This document shows positions 1-8,177 of a stretch of 64,000 nt of DNA, piece after piece. Source of the stretch: Burkholderiaceae bacterium DAT-1 (GTDB lineage Bacteria > Pseudomonadota > Gammaproteobacteria > Burkholderiales > Chitinimonadaceae). Location of the stretch: contig JAHRBI010000003.1 in the NCBI GenBank assembly GCA_019084025.1, positions 186,001 to 250,000 on the forward strand, written 5' to 3'. The notes beneath the pieces were generated by a model. That model did not search any database. It was given only the letters and a program-made list of their open reading frames with translations, and was not told where the DNA came from. Each line of letters opens with the position of its first letter. Positions within the stretch are counted from its first letter, which is position 1. The position numbers and the translations under genes were made by a program.

Positions 1-2
1 AT

Positions 3-734
3 CTGGGCGATACCGACCTGATGTCCGCCACCGCTGATGGCGATGAAATCAAGGCCGATCCGCTCTACCGCGCCGCCTGGGGTGCCCTGCTGAGCATGCA
101 GGTCCACGCCGATACCAGCGGCCTGCCGGAATACACTGCCGACGCCATGGGAACCGACCTCGACCGCTTTACCGAATGGTTTGTGGGCACCCATCTGGGC
201 AAAACACTGGACGAAAAACAACAGCAAGCATGGGCGCGCACCCGCGCATTGTTGCTGGCTCGCGCTGCATCACAACCCAAAACCCTGATTCATTTCGACT
301 ATCACAGTCGTAACCTGATGGTGCGGGGTGATCAGATCGGCATCGTCGATTTTCAGGATGCACGCGTCGGCCCGCTGACCTATGATCTGGCTTCGCTATT
401 GAAAGATATGTACCGCGCTTGGCCGGAAGCCTTCCGACTCGATCATGGCATCCGTTACTGGCAAGCCGCGCGCAAGCTGAATCTGCCGGTGGCAGAGTCG
501 TTTGACGACTTCTACCGCGATCTCGAATTCATGGGCGTCTATCGCCACCTGCGCTCCATTGGCACCTTTGCCCGCCTGATTCACCGCGACGGCAAGCCGC
601 GCTATCTGGACGATATTCCGGTGGCACTCGGCTATCTGCGCGAAACGTGCGAGCGCTATGTCGAATTGCATCCGCTGTATAAATTGCTGAACCAGCTGAC
701 CGGCTTTACCGTGCAGCATGGCTACACCTTCTAA
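3..734 (+). CDS. amgK: N-acetylmuramate/N-acetylglucosamine anomeric kinase AmgK (5' end outside window)
   Basis: The reading frame is open to the left edge, so the N-terminal part is missing; 243 residues are visible. The fold is the aminoglycoside-phosphotransferase (APH) kinase type: the catalytic loop reads HFDYHSRNLMV and the metal-binding segment IVDFQDARVGPLTYDLASL, the form typical of AmgK rather than antibiotic kinases. AmgK phosphorylates MurNAc (and GlcNAc) at the anomeric carbon; MurU then makes UDP-MurNAc, recycling cell-wall sugar past the fosfomycin-sensitive MurA step. The presence of murU 1.5 kb downstream on the same strand supports this call. The GtrA-like gene follows after 9 bp, suggesting one transcript. 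An in-frame ATG at 21 is internal to the family and is not taken as the start. Confidence 0.88.
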   Translation: MGDTDLMSATADGDEIKADPLYRAAWGALLSMQVHADTSGLPEYTADAMGTDLDRFTEWFVGTHLGKTLDEKQQQAWARTRALLLARAASQPKTLIHFDYHSRNLMVRGDQIGIVDFQDARVGPLTYDLASLLKDMYRAWPEAFRLDHGIRYWQAARKLNLPVAESFDDFYRDLEFMGVYRHLRSIGTFARLIHRDGKPRYLDDIPVALGYLRETCERYVELHPLYKLLNQLTGFTVQHGYTF

Positions 735-743
735 GGCGAATTC

Positions 744-1160
744 ATGATTAAAGCATTGCTGACTCGCCATGAAGCGCTGATCAAGCAGTTCCTGCAGTTC
801 GCGCTGGTGGGGCTGAGTGGAACGGGCGTGCAGTATGTATCGTTGTGGATTGGTGCCGACATACTAGGCACCTCTGCCACCACGGCGTCCGCCATAGGTT
901 ATATCCTTGGCTGCTTTGTGAACTATTACCTGAATTATCTGTTCACCTTCAAAAGCGCCAAATCGCACGCGGATGCAGCCTCCAAGTATTTCACGGTGGT
1001 CGGCGTGGGCTGGTGCATCAATACCGGCCTGATGGCGCTGTTTACTGGCTGGCTGGGCTTCCCGAAATGGCCGTCGCAGATTGTCACAACAGGCATCGGC
1101 CTGATCTGGAACTTTGGCGGCAGCAAGCTATGGGCGTTCAAGCACCGCGAGCCGCATTGA
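744..1160 (+). CDS. GtrA-family small membrane protein
   Basis: A 138-residue hydrophobic protein with about four predicted membrane segments, roughly residues 15-38, 44-65, 78-98 and 106-128. The N-terminal FLQFALVGLSGTGVQYVSLW and the segment YILGCFVNYYLNYLFTFKS match the GtrA family, whose members are implicated in moving polyprenyl-linked sugars across the inner membrane for cell-surface glycan modification. It lies 9 bp after amgK and 35 bp before ltaE, inside an apparent amgK-gtrA-ltaE-murU transcript. Placement between two peptidoglycan-recycling genes makes a role in cell-wall or surface sugar handling attractive, but that is inference only. Confidence 0.8.
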   Translation: MIKALLTRHEALIKQFLQFALVGLSGTGVQYVSLWIGADILGTSATTASAIGYILGCFVNYYLNYLFTFKSAKSHADAASKYFTVVGVGWCINTGLMALFTGWLGFPKWPSQIVTTGIGLIWNFGGSKLWAFKHREPH

Positions 1161-1195
1161 TTTAATTGTCCCGTTTCACGCAAAAGGCGCATTCG

Positions 1196-2212
1196 ATGAA
1201 CAAGATTGTGTACGACTTCCGCAGCGATACCGTGACCCGCCCCAATGACGCCATGCGTGCTGCAATGGCTGCCGCAGAAGTCGGCGATGATGTGTGGGGC
1301 GATGATCCGACGGTGAACCGCTTGCAAAGCGTGACGGCGGCGATGCTGGGATTTGAAGCCGGCCTGTTCATGCCGTCTGGCACCCAGAGCAATCTGTGCG
1401 CATTGATGGCGCACTGCCAGCGCGGTGACGAATATCTGGTCGGGCAGGAAGCGCACACCTACAAGTACGAAGCGGGTGGCGCCGCCGTGCTGGGCAGCAT
1501 CCAGCCGCAACCGCTGGATAACGCATCGGATGGCAGCATCCCGCTGGATCGCCTTAAAAAAGCCGTCAAAGCCCCGGATCATCACTACGCCCGCACCCGT
1601 TTGCTGGCACTGGAAAACACCATCGGCGGCAAGATTCTGCCCGCCGACTATGTCAAATCCGCCACCGACTGGGCGCACAGCATCGGTCTCGCCACCCATC
1701 TGGATGGCGCGCGACTGTGGAATGCGGCGGTGGGTTCTTACGTCAGCCCGGCGGAGATCGCCAAGGGCTTTGATTCGGTGTCGGTGTGTCTATCCAAGGG
1801 ACTGGGCGCACCGCTGGGATCGGTATTGGTTGGCTCGAAAGACCTGATCGATTCTGCCCACCGCTGGCGCAAGATGCTGGGCGGCGGCATGCGTCAGGCT
1901 GGTATTGTGGCCGCGGGCGGCTTGTTTGCACTGGAGCATCAACTGGCGCGCCTTGCCGATGATCATGCCAATGCACGCCTGCTTGCCGATGGTCTAGCGA
2001 AGCTCCCCGGTTTTACGGTCGAACATCCGCAAACCAATATCGTGTTTGTGCAGGCGCCGACTCTCGATGCCAAGGCCTTCGCCGCACATCTGGCCGAACA
2101 CGGCATCCTGTTCTCCACCATTGGCACCGCCCAGCGCTGGGTCACGCACCACGATGTGGATACACGAGCCGTAGAGACGACGCTGGCGATTGCCGGGCGT
2201 TTCTTTGACTAA
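1196..2212 (+). CDS. ltaE: Low-specificity L-threonine aldolase
   Basis: A 338-residue PLP enzyme of the beta-eliminating lyase/aldolase group that cleaves L-threonine and L-allo-threonine to glycine and acetaldehyde. Visible hallmarks are the N-terminal DFRSDTVTRPNDAMRAAM, the GDDVWGDDPTVNRLQ segment, HLDGARLWNAA and the PLP-binding lysine (about Lys201) in SVCLSKGLGAPLGS. The ATG at 1196 is preferred to a TTG at 1166 because family proteins begin right before the DFRSDTVT motif. murU starts 14 bp after the stop. The gene is metabolically unrelated to its recycling neighbours. Confidence 0.92.
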   Translation: MNKIVYDFRSDTVTRPNDAMRAAMAAAEVGDDVWGDDPTVNRLQSVTAAMLGFEAGLFMPSGTQSNLCALMAHCQRGDEYLVGQEAHTYKYEAGGAAVLGSIQPQPLDNASDGSIPLDRLKKAVKAPDHHYARTRLLALENTIGGKILPADYVKSATDWAHSIGLATHLDGARLWNAAVGSYVSPAEIAKGFDSVSVCLSKGLGAPLGSVLVGSKDLIDSAHRWRKMLGGGMRQAGIVAAGGLFALEHQLARLADDHANARLLADGLAKLPGFTVEHPQTNIVFVQAPTLDAKAFAAHLAEHGILFSTIGTAQRWVTHHDVDTRAVETTLAIAGRFFD

Positions 2213-2226
2213 TCGAAAGCCGCACC

Positions 2227-2943
2227 ATGACCCAGCCCATTCGCGCCATGATCCTCGCAGCCGGACGCGGCGAACGCATGCGTCCGCTGACCGATCACAC
2301 CCCTAAGCCACTCCTGAAGGTTGGCGGTAAACCGCTGATTGTCTGGCACATTGAACGTCTGGCGGCAGCCGGCATCCGCGATATCGTCATCAATCATGCC
2401 TGGCTGGGTTCGCAATTCGAGGCGACTTTAGGCGATGGCTCACAATGGGGCGTACGTCTGCATTATTCCGCCGAGGGTGTGGGGGCAGACAACCAGCGTG
2501 TCGGGCTGGAAACAGCAGGCGGTATCGCCCGCGCACGGCATCTTCTGGGAACAGGCTGCTTTATTCTGGTATCGGGCGATATTTTCTGCGAATACGATTT
2601 CCGCTCACTCGTCGATCTCGCCCCCGCCTTCCTGACAGATACGCAGCGCCTCGGGCATCTGGTGATGGTGGACAATCCGCCCTATCACCCCGGCGGCGAT
2701 TTCTCGCTCACCGACGGCGTGTTGGGAAATGAAGGCGCCAAGCTGTGTTACGGCAATCTGGCGCTACTGAAGCCGGAAATTGTGAATTCGGTTACGCCCG
2801 GCGAAGCGGCCAAGCTGGGGCCGATTTTCAAGGCCGCTGCGGCCAAGGGCCAGCTGAGCGGTGAACATTTCACCGGTACGTGGCTGAATGTGGGAACGCC
2901 GGGGGATTTGGAGGCGGCGAATGCCACCATTCAGCCAGCCTGA
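2227..2943 (+). CDS. murU: N-acetylmuramate alpha-1-phosphate uridylyltransferase MurU
   Basis: A 238-residue sugar-1-phosphate nucleotidyltransferase. The N-terminal MILAAGRGERMRPLTDHTPK carries the G-x-G-x-R nucleotide-binding signature and the lysine of the PKPLL segment; VSGDIFCEYDF holds the metal-coordinating aspartate. Short length and GGDFSL.DG and GTWLNVGTPGDLE segments fit MurU better than RfbA/GalU (compare the 292-residue RfbA at 29865). It converts MurNAc-1-phosphate and UTP to UDP-MurNAc, completing the AmgK-MurU recycling shortcut. The following unknown ORF overlaps its last 23 bp. Confidence 0.88.
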   Translation: MTQPIRAMILAAGRGERMRPLTDHTPKPLLKVGGKPLIVWHIERLAAAGIRDIVINHAWLGSQFEATLGDGSQWGVRLHYSAEGVGADNQRVGLETAGGIARARHLLGTGCFILVSGDIFCEYDFRSLVDLAPAFLTDTQRLGHLVMVDNPPYHPGGDFSLTDGVLGNEGAKLCYGNLALLKPEIVNSVTPGEAAKLGPIFKAAAAKGQLSGEHFTGTWLNVGTPGDLEAANATIQPA

Positions 2944-3259
2944 TAGTCAGGATAAGTTTCACATTCGACTGATGTTTGACTGGGGCGGCGGTTGCCTGTG
3001 GGCTGCCAATGGGACCGCAAGCGCGACTTTTGGTATTGGCGCAATCGAATTCCGGCTACCACTGAGTCCAGCACTACTGGAGCAACTGGACATGCTGTCG
3101 AAATGGCACGACACTGCACTCGATTGGGACAATCCGACTGGTCCCAGCCCATGGCTTGAGGATGAAGTGTTTCGTTTTGAGGCGGCAGCCAAAGCAGTGC
3201 AACTTGATTTGCAAGCGGAGTTGGGTGAGGCATTCATCATCAGCTATCAACCGCTTTAA
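2921..3259 (+). CDS. Small protein of unknown function
   Basis: A 112-residue soluble, acidic protein that I do not recognise. The start is set by a strong ribosome site, GGAGG at 2910-2914, six bases before ATG 2921, although this lies inside the end of murU. A longer reading from 2888 and a shorter one from ATG 2972 are possible. The sequence has an alternating beta-like segment with FDWGGGCLWAANG, a tryptophan-rich middle (DWDNPTGPSPWLEDE) and a helical C-terminal part; no signal peptide or membrane segment is visible. Its stop lies 1 bp from the stop of a convergent small gene. Confidence 0.6.
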   Translation: MPPFSQPDSQDKFHIRLMFDWGGGCLWAANGTASATFGIGAIEFRLPLSPALLEQLDMLSKWHDTALDWDNPTGPSPWLEDEVFRFEAAAKAVQLDLQAELGEAFIISYQPL

Positions 3260-3260
3260 T

Positions 3261-3491
3261 TTAAACTCCGCCGTCCAGCCACTGAATCAGCCAACCAGCT
3301 TCCGTCAGGAATGAGTCTAGCTCACTCGAACTCGAAACCCAGTAATCAAACCCGTCCAGAAAGTCAGCTTGGGTTGATACCAAGATGAGGAAGCCACCTG
3401 TGCTTTCATCATCATGCTGGATTCGGATGAAACTTCCAGCATCTGTTCCAGACAAAATTCTTCCCACACGCCCAACCGGTATGGAGTCCAT
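3261..3491 (-). CDS. Small protein of unknown function, downstream of MFS gene
   Basis: A 76-residue ORF 13 bp downstream of the MFS transporter on the same strand, with an AAGG-type ribosome site about eight bases before ATG 3491. It begins MDSIPVGRVGRILSG and ends in an acidic, tryptophan-containing tail (AGWLIQWLDGG). The frame continues upstream to 3674, but that part is an arginine/tryptophan-rich shadow of the MFS gene. No domain is recognised. It is probably co-transcribed with the transporter; being convergent with the 2921 ORF, the pair could be two unrelated small genes of the same general size. Confidence 0.55.
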   Translation of the reverse strand: MDSIPVGRVGRILSGTDAGSFIRIQHDDESTGGFLILVSTQADFLDGFDYWVSSSSELDSFLTEAGWLIQWLDGGV

Positions 3492-3504
3492 AACTGCCTT
3501 CCCA

Positions 3505-4716
3505 TTACTTAGCGTCGTATTTTCTCTTCCGCAACGCCCACCCCAGCCCCACCGCAATACTCCCGGCCAGACCCAGCAACACCACCGCCCATGCCTGCTG
3601 CATCGATGTCCCGTGTAGCTGCAACTGCGCCAGCGCATAGCCGAACCCGCCCTGCACCACAAAGGCCACCACAAAAATCAGCAGATTGAGAGAGGTATTC
3701 GCCCGCCCCGCCATCTCTACCGGAAAACGGCTAGTGACCAGGGCATAGCACAGGCTGCCGCCCATCCCTGTAAACGAAAATGCTGCCATCAGTAACCATC
3801 CCGGTAGTGGTGCGCCGGTTGCCATCAGGATCAAAGTGAGCACATGCAGGCTGCAGGCACAGGCATAGACATGTAGCAGCGGCATCCCCGCTCTCGTCAG
3901 ACGTGTGCCCAGCTGCCCCCAGCTCAGCGAACCCACCACACCCGCCATCATCATCCAGAACAGATCATGCGCCACGGCCATATCATCTACATGGCGAGTC
4001 TGGCGTAGCCACTGACCAATCCACAGTCCCTGCATAGCCATGTGCGCACCCATGGCGATGGCGGCGACCGGTGCAATCTGCAGAAAGCGTCGATCCGCAA
4101 ACAGACGCAGCACGCCTGCGAAGCTCTCGCGCATGGAAACACGCTGATGCTGCTCGGGATGCTGCGGCACCAGCGTAAACAGCATCACCACCGCAATAGC
4201 ACCAATGACGCCCGCCACCGAAAACACGCCTGCCACCCCGTGATGTGCCACCAGCCACGCCGCTGGCGCGGTCGACACCACTGCGCCGAGTAATCCACAC
4301 ACATGCACCCACGAATTCACCAGCGGCAGCCGATGCATGGGAAACCACTGCGCATTGGCCTTGATGGCGGTCATCAGGCAGCCCGCCATGCCCAACCCCA
4401 GCATGCCACGTGCCGTCACCATGGCCCATGGCTCGTGTCCGGCAGCAAATAATGCACAACCCGCGACCGCCACGATCAACAATGACCCGTTCACCCGGCT
4501 CGGCCCGAATCGATCCATGGCGAGGCCGATGGGAATCTGGGTCAGGGCAAACGTCAGAAAGTAAGCAGCCGTCATCATCCCCAGCGCCGATTCGCTGATG
4601 CCGTACTCGTGGATCAGCGCAGGTGCAATGGCACCATTCACCGTACGCAGGGCGTAGGAGAAGAAATAGCCCAGTGCGAAGGGGGCGAGGATGCGGAGGG
4701 GGTGGGGGGTAGCCAT
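3505..4716 (-). CDS. Major facilitator superfamily transporter
   Basis: A 403-residue inner-membrane protein with about 12 hydrophobic segments. The loop between segments 2 and 3 has the MFS pattern GLAMDRFGPSRVNG, and segment 1 begins FALGYFFSYALRTVNG. The region before residue 1 in the longer frame (to 4872) is polar and unlike MFS N-termini, so ATG 4716 is chosen; no good ribosome site is seen. The C-terminal tail is basic (ALRKRKYDAK). The substrate cannot be read from sequence; the FSYALRTVN start resembles organic-anion or nitrate/sugar-phosphate type carriers only loosely. It diverges from the zinc-ribbon gene at 4805. Confidence 0.85.
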   Translation of the reverse strand: MATPHPLRILAPFALGYFFSYALRTVNGAIAPALIHEYGISESALGMMTAAYFLTFALTQIPIGLAMDRFGPSRVNGSLLIVAVAGCALFAAGHEPWAMVTARGMLGLGMAGCLMTAIKANAQWFPMHRLPLVNSWVHVCGLLGAVVSTAPAAWLVAHHGVAGVFSVAGVIGAIAVVMLFTLVPQHPEQHQRVSMRESFAGVLRLFADRRFLQIAPVAAIAMGAHMAMQGLWIGQWLRQTRHVDDMAVAHDLFWMMMAGVVGSLSWGQLGTRLTRAGMPLLHVYACACSLHVLTLILMATGAPLPGWLLMAAFSFTGMGGSLCYALVTSRFPVEMAGRANTSLNLLIFVVAFVVQGGFGYALAQLQLHGTSMQQAWAVVLLGLAGSIAVGLGWALRKRKYDAK

Positions 4717-4804
4717 CCCGATATCATACCAGCGGGATGGGGACTCACTTTCGCCGATACGAGCGGCTGCTGGTATAGTTTTGGCCAGCAAGGAGATGAT
4801 TACA

Positions 4805-5023
4805 GTGTCGGACGATACCCAACAGATTTGCGACGAATGCGGCAGCACGTTTCGCCAAGGCTTGTCTGCCATGGCTGCGCTCTGCCCTGAATGCGCGTAC
4901 CAGCTTTATGGTTATCCCCAATGCCACCACGCCATTGAAGATGGTATATGTACCAAGTGTGGCTGGAATGGCAATCAGTCTGCTTTCATTTCGACCTTGC
5001 ATCACATCCCGAGCATAAAATGA
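4805..5023 (+). CDS. Small double zinc-ribbon protein
   Basis: A 72-residue protein with two cysteine pairs in each half: CDEC (9-12) with CPEC, then a CHH / C-x-x-C group ending CTKCGWNG. This is a compact rubredoxin/zinc-ribbon layout. The start is decided by AGGAG at 4791-4795: ATG 4796 touches the ribosome site, whereas GTG 4805 lies nine bases after it, so GTG is preferred and gives MSDDTQQICDEC. The stop overlaps the start of the next gene (ATGA at 5020-5023), indicating translational coupling. The function is unknown; zinc ribbons of this size often bind nucleic acid or partner proteins. Confidence 0.6.
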   Translation: MSDDTQQICDECGSTFRQGLSAMAALCPECAYQLYGYPQCHHAIEDGICTKCGWNGNQSAFISTLHHIPSIK

Positions 5024-5646
5024 GCTCATACCCTGCACGTGTGATGCGCACGATCTTCATCATCCTGATATCGGCAATGTTTTGCATGCTAAATTCAGCC
5101 GCCCTCGCCACCAGCCAGATCATCTTCCAGAACGACACCGAAACCCCGCTGAGTCATCCCATCACACCTGATCCAGCCCTGATTGAATTCATCCTGTCAC
5201 AAGAACCGGACGATCTGGAGCAGGTAATCGGGTGCCTGAATGATCTTGAAATTCCACGCGGGCAAGTGAACCGTTTGTTTTCAGTGGCGAGAGTCGATCT
5301 AAATGGCAATCATCGCAAAGGCTATTTTGTGCGGCCTGCGCTTAAGCCATATTGCTTCGCATTTTATGGCGCTCACCTTTATCGATACTGGCTGGTTTCA
5401 GTACATATGGTAGATGGCAAACCCACCTACCAGATTGATTTCAAAAACGGTGGTGACGGGATTCAAGTGCTGAACTCACGTACGCATGGTATGCATGATC
5501 TCATCGCAAATTACGCCCTTGCTTACCAGATGTACCATGTACGACTTCAATACGATGGCCGACAATACAAAAGCCACCGATGCATCGTGGACGAATACGA
5601 TAACGGCATGGTCACCAAAACCTCGAAGTGCACCTTACCTGAATAA
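5020..5646 (+). CDS. Exported protein of unknown function
   Basis: A 208-residue protein with an N-terminal signal peptide: a basic start, hydrophobic core TIFIILISAMFCMLNSAA and a probable cleavage after ALA. The mature part has two cysteine pairs that could be oxidised in the periplasm (VIGCLND, KPYCFAFYG, SHRCIVDEY, SKCTLPE). I do not recognise the family. ATG 5020 overlaps the upstream zinc-ribbon stop by four bases; an alternative start at ATG 5044 would also keep the signal peptide. A strong leftward terminator for prfA follows at 5660-5682. Confidence 0.65.
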   Translation: MSSYPARVMRTIFIILISAMFCMLNSAALATSQIIFQNDTETPLSHPITPDPALIEFILSQEPDDLEQVIGCLNDLEIPRGQVNRLFSVARVDLNGNHRKGYFVRPALKPYCFAFYGAHLYRYWLVSVHMVDGKPTYQIDFKNGGDGIQVLNSRTHGMHDLIANYALAYQMYHVRLQYDGRQYKSHRCIVDEYDNGMVTKTSKCTLPE

Positions 5647-5659
5647 ACCTGAGTACAAC

Positions 5660-5683
5660 AAAAAACGCCGGTCACCCGGCGTT
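5660..5683 (-). terminator. Rho-independent terminator of prfA (leftward)
   Basis: Perfect 7-bp stem ACGCCGG / CCGGCGT with a TCAC loop (5665-5682). Read leftward, the stem is followed by six T residues, so it should end the hemA-prfA transcript, 16 bp after the prfA stop. The rightward T tract is weak. Confidence 0.8.
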
Positions 5684-5698
5684 GTTCACATCTCTCAA

Positions 5699-6784
5699 TC
5701 AATCATCCCCGCCTGCCAGTTCGGCCAGCTGCTCGGCCTGATGCTCGGCAAGCAAGGCATCCGTCAGCTCCTGCAGATCGCCATCCATGATGTAGTCGAG
5801 TTTGTACAGGGTCAGGTTGATGCGGTGATCAGTCATCCGCCCTTGCGGGAAGTTGTAGGTGCGGATGCGTTCGCTGCGGTCGCCCGAGCCCACCAGTGAT
5901 TTACGGGTGGCGGCCTCCTTGGCGTGGGCCTCGCGCTCCTGCTTGTCTTTGATGCGCGCAGCGAGCACCAGCATGGCTTGTGCCTTGTTCTGATGCTGAC
6001 TGCGACCATCCTGACATTCCACCACGATACCGGTCGGGAAGTGAGTAATCCGGATTGCCGAATCAGTCTTGTTAATGTGCTGTCCACCGGCCCCGCTGGC
6101 GCGGAAGGTGTCGATGCGGATATCGGCGGCATTGATCTGCACCTCTTCCAGCGCATCGGCTTCCGGCATCACGGCCACCGTACAGGCCGATGTATGAATT
6201 CGACCTTGCGATTCAGTTGCCGGCACACGCTGCACGCGATGGCCGCCGGACTCGAACTTGAGGCGTGAGTAGGCACCGAAGCCCACCAGACGCACGATCA
6301 CTTCCTTGTAGCCGCCCAGATCGGATTCACTGGCCGATACAATTTCCGCCTGCCAGCGATTACGCTCGGCGTAGCGGGTGTACATGCGCAGCAGATCACC
6401 CGCAAACAGCGCAGACTCATCGCCGCCCGTGCCTGCGCGGATTTCCAGAAAGATATTACGCTCATCGTTAGGATCACGCGGCAGCAATGCCTTTTGTAGA
6501 TCCAGATCCAGCGTGGTAATGCGTTCCTCGGCCTCGGCAATTTCCAGCTCGGCCAGCTCGCGCATGTCTGGGTCACTTAGCATTTCGCGGGCAGATGCCT
6601 GATCAGCCAGCGTCTTCTGGTAGGCGTGATACAGCTCCACCACCGGCGTCAGTTCGGCGTGTTCGCGGCTCAGTTTGCGGAACTGATCCATATCCTTGGT
6701 GGCTTCTTCGCTGGCGAGCAGATGGCCGACTTCTTCCAGTCGGTCGGCAAGCTGGGCCAGCTTCTGGGCAATACTAGGTTTCAT
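5699..6784 (-). CDS. prfA: Peptide chain release factor 1
   Basis: A 361-residue class I release factor for UAA and UAG codons. The codon-reading tripeptide PAT is at residues 188-190 ([10 protein letters not shown]), distinguishing RF1 from the SPF of RF2, and the catalytic GGQ is at 233-235 ([15 protein letters not shown]). Length is normal. The start lies 9 bp after the hemA stop, so hemA-prfA is one operon, an arrangement common in proteobacteria. RF1 reads UAG, which is relevant to the amber codon interrupting the gene at 9563-10351. Confidence 0.97.
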   Translation of the reverse strand: MKPSIAQKLAQLADRLEEVGHLLASEEATKDMDQFRKLSREHAELTPVVELYHAYQKTLADQASAREMLSDPDMRELAELEIAEAEERITTLDLDLQKALLPRDPNDERNIFLEIRAGTGGDESALFAGDLLRMYTRYAERNRWQAEIVSASESDLGGYKEVIVRLVGFGAYSRLKFESGGHRVQRVPATESQGRIHTSACTVAVMPEADALEEVQINAADIRIDTFRASGAGGQHINKTDSAIRITHFPTGIVVECQDGRSQHQNKAQAMLVLAARIKDKQEREAHAKEAATRKSLVGSGDRSERIRTYNFPQGRMTDHRINLTLYKLDYIMDGDLQELTDALLAEHQAEQLAELAGGDD

Positions 6785-6793
6785 GTGATCCGG

Positions 6794-8059
6794 TCACGAC
6801 GCCGACGAGGCATCGTCATGCAAATGATAAAGGTGACGAACCGCATCCACCAGTTCGCCATGCTGCGCCGACTCTGCCCGGTTGAGGGCGGCCAGCGGCG
6901 CATGCAGAAATTTGTTGCTGAGCGCCTGCGACAGCGCTTCCAGTACTTTATCCGGCGATTCGCCCTTTGCCAGCATTTTATGCGCACGCTCGACTTCATG
7001 GCGGCGCAGGCGTTCAACATGGTCACGCAAGGCGCGGATGGTCGGCACAAGGCTGCGGCTGTCCATCCAGTGCGAAAATGCGTCCACGTGTTTATCGACA
7101 ATCGCTTCCGCGGCAATCACGGCGGTCTTGCGCTCTTCGCGCCCGTGGCGTACCACTTCGGCCAGATCATCGACCGTGTAAAGGTAGACGTCATCCAGCT
7201 GGCCGACCTCCACCTCGATATCACGCGGCACGGCCAGATCCACCATGAACATCGGACGATGCTTGCGGCGCTTCAAGGCGCGTTCCACCGCCCCCAGCCC
7301 CACTATCGGCAGCTGGCTGGCGGTTGACGTCACCACGACATCATAATCCTGCAAGCGCTCGGGTAGCTCACCCAGCGCAAAGGCGTCACCGCCAAATTGT
7401 GCTGCCAGCGCCTGACCGCGTGAAACCGTGCGGTTTGCCACCGAAATGCGGCGCGGCTTCTGTGCGGCAAAGTGGGTAGCGCATAACTCGATCATCTCGC
7501 CCGCACCGATAAACAGCACGGAAACATCGCGCCAGTCGGCAAACAAACGCTCGGCCAGACGAACGCCAGCAGCAGCCATCGACACAGAATTGGCGCCAAT
7601 CGCCGTTTCGGTGCGCACTTCCTTGGCGACCGAAAACGCTTTCTGGAACAGGCCATTGAGCACCGTGCCCAGCCCTTCGGCCTGCTCGGCTTCCTGCACC
7701 GCATCTTTCAGCTGCCCGACAATCTGGGTTTCGCCCAGCACCATCGAGTCCATACCACATGCCACGCGAAATGCATGGCGCGCCGCCTCGCGGCCTTCCA
7801 GCCGGTACAGATAGGGCAGCACTTCGTCGCGATTCAGGCCACGCGATTTCGCCAGCCAGTCCAGTAGCCGCGCTTCATCATGAGCACTCGCATACAGCTC
7901 GGTTCGATTGCAGGTGGATAGCAGCATGCTTTCATGCACGCCCTCCTGCGCAACCAGCCCGGCCACACTGCTGCCCAGCTCTTCAGGCGCAAACGCCAAA
8001 CGCTCGCGAATGGCGAGCGGAGCGGTTTCGTAGTTGAGGCCAAGCGCGAACAACGGCAT
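6794..8059 (-). CDS. hemA: Glutamyl-tRNA reductase
   Basis: A 421-residue NADPH-dependent enzyme that reduces glutamyl-tRNA to glutamate-1-semialdehyde, the first committed step of C5 heme synthesis. The catalytic cysteine is Cys50 in LLSTCNRTELYA; the GMDSMVLGETQIVGQLKDA segment and the dinucleotide-binding VLFIGAGEMIELCATHF are clear, and the C-terminal dimerisation helix region is complete. It starts as family members do (MPLFALGLNYETAPL). The 118-bp gap upstream holds a large imperfect inverted repeat (8104-8165) and presumably the promoter. Confidence 0.97.
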   Translation of the reverse strand: MPLFALGLNYETAPLAIRERLAFAPEELGSSVAGLVAQEGVHESMLLSTCNRTELYASAHDEARLLDWLAKSRGLNRDEVLPYLYRLEGREAARHAFRVACGMDSMVLGETQIVGQLKDAVQEAEQAEGLGTVLNGLFQKAFSVAKEVRTETAIGANSVSMAAAGVRLAERLFADWRDVSVLFIGAGEMIELCATHFAAQKPRRISVANRTVSRGQALAAQFGGDAFALGELPERLQDYDVVVTSTASQLPIVGLGAVERALKRRKHRPMFMVDLAVPRDIEVEVGQLDDVYLYTVDDLAEVVRHGREERKTAVIAAEAIVDKHVDAFSHWMDSRSLVPTIRALRDHVERLRRHEVERAHKMLAKGESPDKVLEALSQALSNKFLHAPLAALNRAESAQHGELVDAVRHLYHLHDDASSAS

Positions 8060-8103
8060 GCAGGCAATCGAATCGAGAACAAAGGTATCGGATTTTACCC
8101 TGT

Positions 8104-8165
8104 CAGACCGCGTCGCGACATCTGTGCCAGATCAAATGATCAACAGATGTCGCGTCAGCGGTCTG
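8104..8165. repeat. Large imperfect inverted repeat between purD and hemA
   Basis: The left arm 8104-8125 and right arm 8143-8165 pair over 12 bp (CGCGACATCTGT with ACAGATGTCGCG) and a further 8 bp (CAGACCGC with GCGGTCTG), separated by a small AC/TCA internal bulge; the loop is 17 nt. It lies between the purD stop and hemA start, both leftward. No T run follows in the leftward direction, so it is not a typical terminator for purD. It could be an RNA leader hairpin or an operator for hemA. Confidence 0.75.
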
Positions 8166-8177
8166 TGATAACAGAGC

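Noticed and set aside
3492-3674. Upstream extension of the 76-residue ORF
   Set aside because: It is a tryptophan/arginine-rich shadow of the MFS gene's 3' end.
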